Source of the DNA: an uncultured Clostridia bacterium
Lineage (GTDB): Bacteria > Bacillota > Clostridia > TANB77 > UBA1234
Reading direction: 5' to 3'
Length of the DNA: 64,000 bases
Assembly: GCA_934149305.1 (NCBI GenBank)
Contig: CAKPEF010000007.1
Span: 13,912-77,911 of the forward strand
The notes beneath the pieces were generated by a model. It was not told the DNA's origin, searched no databases, and saw only the letters and a list, made by a program, of their open reading frames with translations. This document shows, piece after piece, positions 8,911 to 17,328 of this stretch. Every line of letters begins with the position of its first letter. Within the stretch, counting starts at the first letter, position 1. Both the position numbers and the translations under genes were made by a program.

Positions 8911-9134
8911 TAGATATAGAAAAAATATTATACGAAATATGTGAAGATGAAAATGTATATAACCCAGAATTTGATTTGATAGAAAATGGATTGTTAGATT
9001 CATTTGCCATGATAGAACTATTCACAACATTAGAAGATTATGGCATAGAAATTCAGCCAACAAGGATAGACAGAAATAGATTAAGAACGACAAAAAGTAT
9101 AAAAGAACTTGTAGAAGAATATTTAAAAAAATAA
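8907..9134 (+). CDS. dltC: D-alanyl carrier protein
   Basis: A 75-residue acyl/aminoacyl carrier protein. The phosphopantetheine attachment Ser lies in GLLDSFAMIELF, and the LLDSF form is typical of DltC rather than fatty-acid ACP (usually DSL). The ATG overlaps the dltA stop (ATGA), a translational coupling that supports a DltA-DltC pair. It would carry the activated amino acid to teichoic acid D-alanylation or a related envelope modification. Confidence 0.87.
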   Translation: MIDIEKILYEICEDENVYNPEFDLIENGLLDSFAMIELFTTLEDYGIEIQPTRIDRNRLRTTKSIKELVEEYLKK

Positions 9135-9177
9135 AAATTATATGATATAATCTTTATGAAAAAGAGGAGGATAAAAT

Positions 9178-9438
9178 ATGGAACTAATTTCAATGGTAAG
9201 TTTTTTAATAGCACTTTTTGTAATAGTATTATTCTTTAAGCTATTACATAAAAGCACAAAAGTAATAGTTGGATTTTTAATCAATGCGCTAGTAGGTGCA
9301 GTCATCTTGTGGGTACTTAATATATTTGGACTAGGAATTGCAATAACATGGTTATCAGCTGCAATTGTTGGAATATTTGGTATTCCAGGAGTAATACTAC
9401 TTTTAGTGTTGAAATTTGTATTTAAGATAGTATTATAA
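9178..9438 (+). CDS. bofA: BofA family protein (pro-sigmaK processing inhibitor-like)
   Basis: An 86-residue integral membrane protein. The conserved BofA core is visible: NALVGAVILWVLNIFG in the middle and AAIVGIFGIPGVILLLVLK at the C-terminus. In Bacillus, BofA holds the SpoIVFB protease inactive in the mother-cell membrane until forespore signalling. In Clostridia, BofA family members are also found next to recR or alone. AAAGAGGAGG precedes the start, and a TATAAT-like hexamer (about 9145) suggests its own promoter downstream of dltC. Confidence 0.85.
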   Translation: MELISMVSFLIALFVIVLFFKLLHKSTKVIVGFLINALVGAVILWVLNIFGLGIAITWLSAAIVGIFGIPGVILLLVLKFVFKIVL

Positions 9439-9445
9439 TGATGTA

Positions 9446-9548
9446 TTTACTTTATAAAATATGCTACCAAGAAAATAGCTTAAGCTTAAGTGTACTCCAT
9501 AAAAAACATTACTAGTTAATGCTTATTTACCTTAAGGCTGAACAGTAA
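9446..9548. mobile_element. Partial MITE copy with TTAAGCTTAAG-type core
   Basis: It has the core AGCTTAAGCTTAAGTGTACTCC, then ACATTACTAGTTAATGC and a right end GGCTGAACAGTAA identical in layout to the full copy that begins 9 bases later. The left end is decayed. Confidence 0.6.
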
Positions 9549-9556
9549 ACATATCT

Positions 9557-9686
9557 TTACTATTCAGTCTTCAAAATAAAAGTATATATCAAATCTAAAT
9601 GTGTGCTATAAAAAAGTAGCGGAGCACAGTGTGCTCCATAAAAACATTACTAGTTAATGCTTATTTCCCTTAAGGCTGAACAGTAA
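9557..9686. mobile_element. MITE-like element, about 130 bp, with palindrome core
   Basis: The left end TTACTATTCAGTCTT and the right end AAGGCTGAACAGTAA are terminal inverted repeats. Inside is the core palindrome at 9616-9640. It encodes nothing. Full-length relatives are at 10784, 11408 and 17061. Confidence 0.85.
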
Positions 9687-9962
9687 CACCATATCTGCAA
9701 TAAGTTGCACTTTTTAAGCATATTTTATTGACTTATCCCATAAAATGTATTAAAATAAAAAAAGATAAAGGAAGTCCGCATAAGCGGCTGACCTTTGTGA
9801 TGTTAAATAATCACTTGTGATTCAGAAACAGAGTGATTATTTTTTTGTCTTAAAAAGTGACTTTTTCAAGACAATTGCTAACAGTATTATAAACAATACA
9901 TCAAGTATGTAATCGTTTTGCACCATATGCAACCATCTCCTTTCCATAAGGAGGATTTCCAA

Positions 9963-10010
9963 ATGAGTAAAAAAGATGGTCAACCGCTCTGCTTATTCCT
10001 TTATCTTTGA
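9963..10010 (+). CDS. Possible 15-residue leader peptide
   Basis: A perfect AAGGAGG (9949-9955) stands 7 bases before ATG 9963, and the frame encodes 15 residues before TGA. The surrounding block (9750-10180) has short hairpins (CCGCATAAGCGG; AATAATCACT/AGTGATTATT) and is unlike the rest of the window. It may be a control region of an integrative element remnant. Whether the peptide is made is unknown. Confidence 0.3.
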   Translation: MSKKDGQPLCLFLYL

Positions 10011-10099
10011 AAAGGATACCACAAAATCATTGTATTTTCAAGCGAACATTTTATATTTCTAATAATTGTGAAATGTAAAAAATGGTCGATGCTATATAC

Positions 10100-10128
10100 T
10101 TGACTTTAAAAAATTATGCATATATAAT
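10100..10128 (+). promoter_or_regulatory. SigmaA-type promoter of the 10187 gene
   Basis: TTGACT, a 17-base spacer and TATAAT, ending 59 bases before the start codon. Confidence 0.65.
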
Positions 10129-10186
10129 TTGGGTGTAATTCATATATTTCTAAATAGTTTATCAATATAATTAAGGAGGAACTATT

Positions 10187-10708
10187 ATGCTGATACGGGC
10201 ATTATGGCTTGGACTATTGCTTTATTTTGTAGTTGCACTTTTCATCTATCTACGGTGTGCAAAACGTGCAATTATCACCGAATATAGCAAGGCGATGTTT
10301 TTTATCTTAGCACCAGTGGTGATATTTAAAGAAGCTTCATCGGTAACATTCTGTATCACTTCAATAATTCTTTATATTGCAAATGACATATGTAATGGAA
10401 ACATAATCGTGCAAACTTTATTTGTCTATAGCCTTATATGCATGTTCGGTTGTTTGTTTTTTATATGTGAAAACATCATGAAAACCGTGTATGCAGCACC
10501 AATTGGTATAAGCCTTGCATTTTTATATGTTGCTTTGCCAAGTGGAATAATGGAAATAACGATAATAACAATTTGTTTGTTAGCCTTAGTAATATCAGTA
10601 GTTCCTCTGATTGGCTCATTTCACTATTTTAGTAGAGAGGAAATACTGCAAGCTGTTTCACCGATATTTCCGATACTATTTATTGTGGCAACAATAGTGC
10701 TACGATAA
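10187..10708 (+). CDS. Multi-pass membrane protein, unknown, probably acquired
   Basis: A 173-residue protein with about five or six hydrophobic segments and an AAGGAGG ribosome site 8 bases upstream. I recognise no family. It is the only gene in the window that contains in-frame CGG codons read straight through (residues 4 and 22: ATA CGG GCA, CTA CGG TGT), and it uses more C/G-ending codons than its neighbours. Together with the odd upstream block and MITE copies on both sides, this suggests recent horizontal acquisition. If CGG is not an Arg codon in this host, the gene may be poorly expressed. Confidence 0.6.
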   Translation: MLIRALWLGLLLYFVVALFIYLRCAKRAIITEYSKAMFFILAPVVIFKEASSVTFCITSIILYIANDICNGNIIVQTLFVYSLICMFGCLFFICENIMKTVYAAPIGISLAFLYVALPSGIMEITIITICLLALVISVVPLIGSFHYFSREEILQAVSPIFPILFIVATIVLR

Positions 10709-10747
10709 CGAGCGTGCAAAATAATTTGAAGCGTTTTATTAACAAAT

Positions 10748-10783
10748 AAAAATTTCATAAGATTAAATTCTTATGAAATTTTT
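10748..10783 (+). terminator. Terminator of the 10187 gene
   Basis: Perfect stem AAAAATTTCATAAG / CTTATGAAATTTTT around a short loop. The next MITE copy starts at the very next base. Confidence 0.75.
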
Positions 10784-10918
10784 GTTACTATTCAATCTTC
10801 AAAATAAAAAGTATATATCAAATGTGGATGTGTGCTATAAAAATGTAGAGGAGCTTAGGTGTGCTCCATAAAAATACTACTATTTAGCAGTTGTTATAAA
10901 TTAAGTCTGAATAGTAAC
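10784..10918. mobile_element. MITE-like element, 135 bp
   Basis: Ends GTTACTATTCAATCTT and AAGTCTGAATAGTAAC form the terminal inverted repeat. The core at 10845-10870 is a variant (GAGGAGCTTAGGTGTGCTCC). It abuts the preceding terminator. Confidence 0.88.
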
Positions 10919-11125
10919 AAATTTTTTGCATTAAAATATTGCATAGAAAAATCGTTAATGGTAAAATAATTATGGCAAAAGAAATTTTGCTAAATTATAA
11001 ATGCAAAAACGAGTAAAATAATTTTTAGTTCGAGACATGCTAAATAAATTAACAAAGCAGGATAGTTATTTAAAAGCATTTGTAAAATTTGAAAAGGTCA
11101 AAAAATTAAAATGCAATTAAAAGAT

Positions 11126-11392
11126 TGTTATTATCGGTAGGCTCTTGTAATGGCAAAAGCTAAAAACAAGTAGCGTGCATGATAGATAACGACGCGGGTT
11201 AAAAAAATAACCAATTAAGAACATTCTAAATAAAATAAAACCTAAAAAACCAAATTTAGCAAATATGATTAAATACGCAAATAAGATATAAAATAATATC
11301 TTGTTGTAATAAAAGTTCTAGCGCAGAGGTAAGTCCGAAGTGGCATAGAACTAAAAACACAAAAAACAAGGCCACCTTAAAATAAAGGTGGC
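11126..11392. ncRNA. Chain of hairpins, possible structured RNA (unassigned)
   Basis: This 490-base gap between two MITEs has no gene but several stems: GTTATTATC/GATAGATAAC enclosing GGCTCTTGT/ACAAGTAGC (11126-11190), GGGTTA/TAACC (11196-11212), AAGATAT/ATATCTT (11283-11302), AGTTCTA/TAGAACT (11314-11352) and GCCACCTT/AAGGTGGC (11371-11392). No known RNA family could be matched by eye. It may be a non-coding RNA or an eroded element. Confidence 0.35.
11371..11392 (-). terminator. Hairpin terminator, best oriented for the 11545-11850 gene
   Basis: Stem GCCACCTT/AAGGTGGC. Reading leftward, the minus strand continues CTTGTTTTTTG, a good T-tract. A MITE (11408-11540) now separates the minus-strand gene from this terminator. 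Confidence 0.6.
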
Positions 11393-11407
11393 TAAATGCA
11401 TTTTTAT

Positions 11408-11540
11408 GTTACTATTCAGTCTTCAAAATAAAAAGTATATATCAAATGTAAATGTGTGCTATAAAAATGTAGCGGAGCACAGTGTGCTCCATAAAAACAT
11501 CATAATTCAGCTTTGTTATAAATTAAGTCTAAATAGTAAT
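11408..11540. mobile_element. MITE-like element, about 132 bp
   Basis: Left end GTTACTATTCAGTCTTC, core palindrome at 11469-11493, right end AAGTCTAAATAGTAA. Interior identity to the 10784 copy is high (AAAGTATATATCAAATGT; TTGTTATAAATTAAGTCT). Confidence 0.88.
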
Positions 11541-11544
11541 TTTT

Positions 11545-11850
11545 TTATCTCTTTTTTCTAAACATAAGTCCAAGTAAATTTCCAAGTAAAGATGTAATAA
11601 AGAATACTACAACATAAACTATGCCTAAAACCCCTGAAGCTATGCTTGTAATAAATAATGATGGAATAAATAGCACAGCACAAATAAAAGATAGCAAAAA
11701 GCTAAAACCGTTAAAAATTCCATAAAACATAGAGATAAGTAATACGGCAACTGGTAAAACGCCAAGTGAAAGAAATGAAATTTTTATAAACAATGGCAAA
11801 CCATAAAAAATAATCAAAAACATAATTAAAAATGGCAATAATTTTTTCAT
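11545..11850 (-). CDS. Small membrane protein, unknown
   Basis: A 101-residue, very hydrophobic protein with three or four predicted membrane segments and a basic tail (FRKKR). AAGGAGG lies 8 bases upstream of the ATG on the minus strand. I recognise no family. It is divergent from dnaE. It ends 5 bases from a MITE, which has probably replaced its original 3' flank. Confidence 0.65.
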   Translation of the reverse strand: MKKLLPFLIMFLIIFYGLPLFIKISFLSLGVLPVAVLLISMFYGIFNGFSFLLSFICAVLFIPSLFITSIASGVLGIVYVVVFFITSLLGNLLGLMFRKKR

Positions 11851-12015
11851 AATAAAATCCTCCTTAAATTTCTTAATATAGCTTATTCTAAGCTCTAATG
11901 TTAATTTTATGATAGTTAATTTAGACTAATAAAAAATTAACAAGACAAGTATATCATTTTATAATCTAATAATCAAATATTTCTAAACATAGGTCAGAAA
12001 GCCTATAATTTCCCA

Positions 12016-12044
12016 TTGTGCATTATTTTGTTTTAGTATATAAT
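12016..12044 (+). promoter_or_regulatory. SigmaA-type promoter of dnaE
   Basis: TTGTGC, a 17-base spacer and TATAAT, 18 bases before the dnaE start codon. The leader is very short and contains AAGGTG as ribosome site. Confidence 0.7.
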
Positions 12045-12061
12045 CCCTATAAGGTGATTTT

Positions 12062-15000
12062 ATGGATAGGGATTTTGTTCATTTGCATGTGCATACAGAG
12101 TACAGTTTGTTAGATGGTGCAAATAGAATTAAAGATTTAGTTAAAAAGATTAAAGACTTAGGAATGAAAGCCTGTGCAATAACCGATCATGGTGTTATGT
12201 ACGGTGCTGTTGAATTTTATAAAGAATGTGTAAAGAATGATATTAAACCAATTATAGGTTGCGAAGTTTATGTAGCTCCTAGAAGTAGGCTAGATAAAGA
12301 GACAGGAATAGATGATAAGTATGGTCATTTAATATTACTTGCTAAAGATAACGAGGGATACAAAAATCTTATTAAACTTGTATCACTTTCTTTTACTGAA
12401 GGGTATTATTATAAACCGCGTGTTGACATAGAGATTTTAAGAAAATATAGTAAAGGACTTATTTGCACGAGTGCCTGTATTGCAGGTTTTGTGAGTCAAG
12501 CTTTAATAAATGATGAATTTGACAAAGCCAGAAAAGTTGCAAGCGAGTATATTGATATATTTGGCAAAGATGATTTTTATATCGAGCTTCAACATAATGG
12601 CTTAGATGTTCAAGTTCTTGCAAATCAAAGGCTTATAAAACTTGCACGTGAACTTGGCGTAAAGATTATCGCAACAAACGACGCCCATTATTTAAATAGA
12701 GAAGATAGTTATAGTCATGAAGTTCTACTTTGCGTTCAAACAGGCAAGAAGATGATAGATGAAGACAGAATGAGATTTGGTACAGATGAATTCTACATAA
12801 AATCTATAGATGAGATGTATGATAATTTTAAGAATATGCCAGAAGTGTTAGAAAACACGGTGGAAATTGCAAATAAATGCAATGTTACATTTGAATTTGG
12901 ACACACGATTCTTCCAAATTATGATACGCCAAATAATATGGACCACTACGAATATTTGAAGCAAGAGTGTTTTAAAGGTTTAGTCTCAAGATATAACATT
13001 GATGCAGAGTATAATGATGAAGAAAAGATAGAGAAATTAGAGCCTAAACTTTATGAAAGGCTTGTTTATGAATTATCAGTAGTTAAAAAGATGGGATATG
13101 TTGATTACTATTTAATAGTTGCAGATTTTATAAGATATGCCAAAAGTGTAGGAATACCAGTTGGCCCAGGTCGTGGAAGTGGAGCTGGAAGCTTAGCAGC
13201 ATATTGCATGACTATAACAGACATTGATCCGATAAAATATAGCTTAATATTTGAGCGTTTTCTAAATCCAGAAAGAGTTAGCATGCCGGATTTTGATGTA
13301 GACTTTTGCTATGAAAGAAGAAGCGAAGTTATTGATTATGTCTGCAGAAAATATGGAGATGACCATGTTGCACAAATAATAACATTTGGAACCATGGCAG
13401 CTCGTGGTGTTATAAGAGATGTTGCAAGAGTTTTGAATATTCCATATAACAAGGCTGATACAATTTCTAAAATGGTGCCAATGGAACTTCATATGACACT
13501 AGATAAAGCAATTGAAATGAACCCAGAACTAAAAGAAATGTATGAGACAGATGATGAAACAAAAGAAGTAATCGATATTTCAAGAAAATTAGAGGGACTG
13601 CCAAGACATGCTTCAACACATGCAGCAGGAGTTGTAATCACAAAAGCCCCAGTTGATACATATGTGCCACTTTATAAAAACGATAACATAATTTCAACAC
13701 AATATACAATGACAGTACTAGAAGAGCTTGGGCTTTTGAAAATGGACTTCTTAGGACTTAGAACTCTTACAGTAATAAAAGATGCCGTAGATTTAGTAAA
13801 GAAAAATAGAAAAGTAGATGTTGTTTACGATAAAGATATGAATGATCCAAAAGTATATAAGCTTTGGGCAGATGGAAATACAATAGGAATATTTCAGTTT
13901 GAAAGTGCAGGAATGACAAGCTTTATGAAGGAGCTAAAACCAGACTGCTTAGAAGACTTGATAGCTGGTGTATCGCTTTATAGACCAGGTCCAATGGATC
14001 AAATACCAAGATATATAAAAGGAAAAAGAAATCCAAAAGAAACAGAATATACACATCCGGCACTAGAGCCAATACTAAATGTAACATATGGTTGCATGGT
14101 GTATCAAGAGCAAGTCATGCAGATAGTTAGAGACATAGGTGGATACTCATTAGGAAGGGCCGACTTAGTTAGACGTGCAATGGGAAAGAAAAAACTAGAT
14201 GTAATGGCAGAGGAAAGAAAAAACTTCATTTATGGAAAGGAAGATGAAGAGGGAAATGTAGTAATTCCTGGAGCTATACGAAATGGAGTAGATGAAAAAT
14301 CTGCAAATAAAATATTCGATGAGATGGCAGAGTTCGCAAAATACGCATTCAACAAATCTCATGCAGCATGTTATGCTGTTGTTGCTTACTATACTGCATA
14401 TTTAAAGGCATATTATCCAACAGAATTTTTTGCTGCTATGCTAAATAGTTTCATTACAACAATGAACAAAATATCTGTGTATATAAACGAGTGTAAAAGA
14501 TTAAATATAAAAATAGAAAGACCGGATATAAATAAAAGTTATAGTAAATTCACAGTAGATGGCGATAGTATAATCTTTGGACTTTCAGCTATAAAAAATG
14601 TAGGCGATGCGGCCGTTGAAAACATAACAAAAGAAAGAGAATTAAATGGACCTTATACAAATTTTATTGACTTTTGCAAACGAATTGCATCAGAAGATGT
14701 TAATAAAAAATGTATTGAAAGTATGATAAAAGCAGGTGCATTTGATAAACTAGAAGCAAATAGAAATACACTTTTGCAGTCTTATGAAAATGTTATAGAC
14801 ACGATAAGCAGTGATAATAGAAGAGCCTTAAGTGGACAACTAAATATGTTTGATACAGGCGAAGATACAGTGAAAAGCGAAACATTATATAGACTTGTTC
14901 CACAAAAAGAATTAGACAAAAAATATTTGTTATCAATGGAAAAAGAAGTGCTAGGATTATATGTTTCAGGTCATCCACTAGATAGTTTAATAAATGATAT

Positions 15001-15589
15001 AGAAAAAATATCAAATATAAAAAGCACAGATTTATTACCGATAGAAGTAGATGAAAATGGAGAAAAAGAAAGCATTACAAATCAGACACTAGATGGAAAA
15101 CAAGTAAAATTTATAGGAATAATATCAGGTGTAAAAACAAAGATAACTAAAAACAATGAGATAATGGCATTTGTCAGCATAGAAGATTTAGAGGGCACAA
15201 TAGAAACAATAGTATTTCCAAAAACATATGCGGGATATAAAAATGTGATATTTGAAGACAACATAGTGAAAGTAGATGGAAAAATAAATGTGCGAGAAGA
15301 TGAATTATCAGTAGTAGTTTTAAAAATAGAAACATACGAAGCACAGAAGCAAACAGAAGAAGTACCTCAAAAAGAAACTAAAAAAATAATAGTAAACATT
15401 TCGGAAAACTTAAGTGAAGAGGGAAAAACAGAACTTAGAAACTTCATAAAACTAATAGGAAATCAAAAAACAAATGCACAAATAGAAATAGTAAATAAAG
15501 AAGTAAGCAAAACATTAAATGTATTTTTAAATAAAAAAATACTAGATAAATTAAAAAAACTTGCTGGCGAAGAAAACGTAAAAGAATAG
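12062..15589 (+). CDS. dnaE: DNA polymerase III subunit alpha (DnaE)
   Basis: A 1175-residue C-family replicative polymerase. Order: PHP domain with HVHTEYSLLDG (residues 8-18) and NDAHY (about 207); polymerase core with PVGPGRGSGAGSLAAYC (about 367) and the catalytic-Asp motif PDFDVDFCYERR (about 408); SLYRPGPMDQIPRYIKG; FNKSHAACYAVVAYYTAY (about 762); then helix-hairpin-helix and a C-terminal OB fold (about 1000-1085). Length and order fit DnaE1/DnaE of Clostridia, which usually also carry PolC. It polymerises DNA at the replication fork. It is monocistronic with its own promoter. No in-frame CGG codon exists in its 1175 codons. Confidence 0.97.
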   Translation: MDRDFVHLHVHTEYSLLDGANRIKDLVKKIKDLGMKACAITDHGVMYGAVEFYKECVKNDIKPIIGCEVYVAPRSRLDKETGIDDKYGHLILLAKDNEGYKNLIKLVSLSFTEGYYYKPRVDIEILRKYSKGLICTSACIAGFVSQALINDEFDKARKVASEYIDIFGKDDFYIELQHNGLDVQVLANQRLIKLARELGVKIIATNDAHYLNREDSYSHEVLLCVQTGKKMIDEDRMRFGTDEFYIKSIDEMYDNFKNMPEVLENTVEIANKCNVTFEFGHTILPNYDTPNNMDHYEYLKQECFKGLVSRYNIDAEYNDEEKIEKLEPKLYERLVYELSVVKKMGYVDYYLIVADFIRYAKSVGIPVGPGRGSGAGSLAAYCMTITDIDPIKYSLIFERFLNPERVSMPDFDVDFCYERRSEVIDYVCRKYGDDHVAQIITFGTMAARGVIRDVARVLNIPYNKADTISKMVPMELHMTLDKAIEMNPELKEMYETDDETKEVIDISRKLEGLPRHASTHAAGVVITKAPVDTYVPLYKNDNIISTQYTMTVLEELGLLKMDFLGLRTLTVIKDAVDLVKKNRKVDVVYDKDMNDPKVYKLWADGNTIGIFQFESAGMTSFMKELKPDCLEDLIAGVSLYRPGPMDQIPRYIKGKRNPKETEYTHPALEPILNVTYGCMVYQEQVMQIVRDIGGYSLGRADLVRRAMGKKKLDVMAEERKNFIYGKEDEEGNVVIPGAIRNGVDEKSANKIFDEMAEFAKYAFNKSHAACYAVVAYYTAYLKAYYPTEFFAAMLNSFITTMNKISVYINECKRLNIKIERPDINKSYSKFTVDGDSIIFGLSAIKNVGDAAVENITKERELNGPYTNFIDFCKRIASEDVNKKCIESMIKAGAFDKLEANRNTLLQSYENVIDTISSDNRRALSGQLNMFDTGEDTVKSETLYRLVPQKELDKKYLLSMEKEVLGLYVSGHPLDSLINDIEKISNIKSTDLLPIEVDENGEKESITNQTLDGKQVKFIGIISGVKTKITKNNEIMAFVSIEDLEGTIETIVFPKTYAGYKNVIFEDNIVKVDGKINVREDELSVVVLKIETYEAQKQTEEVPQKETKKIIVNISENLSEEGKTELRNFIKLIGNQKTNAQIEIVNKEVSKTLNVFLNKKILDKLKKLAGEENVKE

Positions 15590-15720
15590 ATATATAAAGC
15601 TTATATAGTTTTGCATTCACAATAAATTAAATAATAATCATATCCAATATATACTTGTAAAAATAGCAAAAAATTGTGTTATAATTGATTATGAAAGAGT
15701 AGATTGTGACAAATATTATA

Positions 15721-15930
15721 ATAACTAATTGAACACATCAAACTTAAAAATAATGTAAAATAATGTAGCTTAAGCTTAAGTGTGCTCCATAAAAACTAAT
15801 TGGTAGTAACACATAAAAACAAAAACTATATGATACTACAACTAATTGAACATCTCAAACTTAATAATAATGCAAAACAATGTAGCTTAAGCTTAAGCGT
15901 GCTCCATAAAAATAAAAAACCAAAATAAAT
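15721..15930. repeat. Tandem pair of palindromic elements, 117-bp period
   Basis: Two units starting with CTAATTGAACA and carrying the CTTAAGCTTAAG-type core at 15765-15791 and 15882-15907 lie between dnaE and the glycosyltransferase. The same backbone (AACTAATTGAACACATCAAA) recurs at about 21270. Confidence 0.85.
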
Positions 15931-15957
15931 CTAACCTATAACAAAGAGGGTGAACCT

Positions 15958-16905
15958 ATGAAAAAAATATCAATTGTAGTTCCAATGTATAATGAACAAG
16001 AAGTGGCAAAAGAATTTTATAATAGAACAATTAGTGTACTAACAAAACTAATTGAATACGACTATGAAATAATAGTAGTAAACGATGGAAGCAGAGACAA
16101 AACATTAGAAATATTATTAAACATAGTAAGAGAAGATGAACATGTAAAAGTAATAAACTTTTCAAGGAACTTTGGGCATCAAGCAGCAATAACGGCAGGA
16201 ATCGAAAATGCAACAGGAGATGCAATAATCACAATAGATGCGGATTTACAGGATCCACCAGAAATCATAGTTGACATGATAAGAGAATATGAAAAAGGCT
16301 ATGACATAGTATATGCAAAAAGAAAAAGCAGAAAAAAAGATACATTCTTCAAAAGAGAAACAGCTAAACTATATTACAAAATATTAAACAAATTATCAGA
16401 TATAAAAATACCAGAGAATGTAGGAGACTTTAGGCTTATAAGCAAAAGAGTGCAAGAAGTATTTATAAAGCTACCTGAAAAAGATAGATATGTAAGAGGA
16501 ATGTTTGCGTGGATGGGCTTTAATCAAACAATGGTAGAATTTGATAGAGCAAGTAGATATGCCGGAAAAACAAAATATCCATTAAGCAAAATGATAAAAC
16601 TCGCACTAAGTGGAATAGTAGGCTTTTCAACTAAGCCACTAAGAATAATTTTTAAACTAGGACTAGCCACAACATTTATATCATTTATTTTAATGATATA
16701 CGCAATTGTAATGAAGATTTTAGGAAGCGTAGAAAATGGTTGGTCGTCAATAATGGTTGCAATAACATTTATAGGGGGAATACAACTTCTATCACTAGGA
16801 ATAGTAGCGGAATATATAGCAAAAATATATGGAGAAGTAAAAGAAAGACCAGTATATATAATAATGGATAAATACACAAACACAAATAAAGAAATATATA
16901 AATAA
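15958..16905 (+). CDS. GT2 glycosyltransferase, polyprenyl-phosphate sugar synthase type (GtrB/DPM1-like)
   Basis: A 315-residue membrane-bound family 2 glycosyltransferase. The N-terminal GT-A fold has VVPMYNEQE (residues 6-14), NDGSRDKT, the FSRNFGHQAA segment and the DxD-bearing DADLQDPPE (about 94-102), then DFRLISKR. Two C-terminal membrane segments (about 230-255 and 265-290) match GtrB/YkoT-type enzymes, which load a sugar onto undecaprenyl phosphate. The product would feed GT-C or PMT-type enzymes such as those at 21418, 23328 and 27887. A paralogue lies at 53462. GAGGGTG precedes the ATG. Confidence 0.9.
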   Translation: MKKISIVVPMYNEQEVAKEFYNRTISVLTKLIEYDYEIIVVNDGSRDKTLEILLNIVREDEHVKVINFSRNFGHQAAITAGIENATGDAIITIDADLQDPPEIIVDMIREYEKGYDIVYAKRKSRKKDTFFKRETAKLYYKILNKLSDIKIPENVGDFRLISKRVQEVFIKLPEKDRYVRGMFAWMGFNQTMVEFDRASRYAGKTKYPLSKMIKLALSGIVGFSTKPLRIIFKLGLATTFISFILMIYAIVMKILGSVENGWSSIMVAITFIGGIQLLSLGIVAEYIAKIYGEVKERPVYIIMDKYTNTNKEIYK

Positions 16906-16918
16906 AAATGAATAAGGC

Positions 16919-17050
16919 CTACAGTTTAGTCTTGAAAAATAAAAAGCATATATAGAACATATTATATTTCGCAAAAATGTAGCGGAGCACAGCGTGCTCC
17001 ATAAAATACTATAATTAAGCATTTGTCATAAATTAAGGCAGAATGGTAAC
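16919..17050. mobile_element. MITE-like element, diverged left end
   Basis: It carries the core at 16979-17003 (GCGTGCTCC variant) and ends AAGGCAGAATGGTAAC. The left end CAGTTTAGTCTTGAAAAATA is a mutated version of the usual terminal repeat. Confidence 0.75.
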
Positions 17051-17060
17051 GAATAAGGTT

Positions 17061-17184
17061 TTACTATTATTCGACATAAAAAATATGCACTAAATGCAAA
17101 TATGGATAAAAATGTAGCGGAGCACAGTGTGCTCCATAAAATACTATAATTAAGCATTTGCCGTAAATTAAGGTTGAATAGTAA
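17061..17184. mobile_element. MITE-like element, 124 bp
   Basis: Left end TTACTATTATTCGAC, core at 17114-17138, right end GGTTGAATAGTAA. It starts 11 bases after the previous copy, so the two stand in direct tandem. Confidence 0.8.
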
Positions 17185-17192
17185 TAATAATT

Positions 17193-17232
17193 CAAAAGCT
17201 AGTAAGGATAAAATATCTTTACTAGCTTTTTA
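17193..17232 (+). terminator. Hairpin terminator upstream of the SLH gene
   Basis: Stem AAAAGCTAGTAA / TTACTAGCTTTT followed by TATG. It probably ends transcription from the glycosyltransferase through the two MITE copies. Confidence 0.6.
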
Positions 17233-17328
17233 TGTTACAGAAACATTACAGAAATATTAAAAAATAGTAACAGATGATGAAATGGAGTGTAACCTATGAT
17301 AGAATTTTATCGAAAAGGAGGAGAAAAA

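Larger units (their letters stand above)
9780..10130. other. Foreign-looking non-coding block with hairpins
   Basis: The 750 bases between bofA and the 10187 gene hold two MITE copies and then a block with hairpins (CCGCATAAGCGG near 9777-9790; AATAATCACT to AGTGATTATT near 9805-9842) and a strong orphan AAGGAGG. Base composition is closer to the 10187 gene than to the host. It looks like a fragment of an acquired element. No integrase or relaxase is present. Confidence 0.4.

Noticed and set aside
11310..11355. RNase P RNA or SRP RNA fragment (GAGGTAAGTCCG)
   Set aside because: Only a short similarity to the RNase P GAGGAAAGTCC motif. The rest of the conserved core is missing and the surrounding stems do not fit either RNA.
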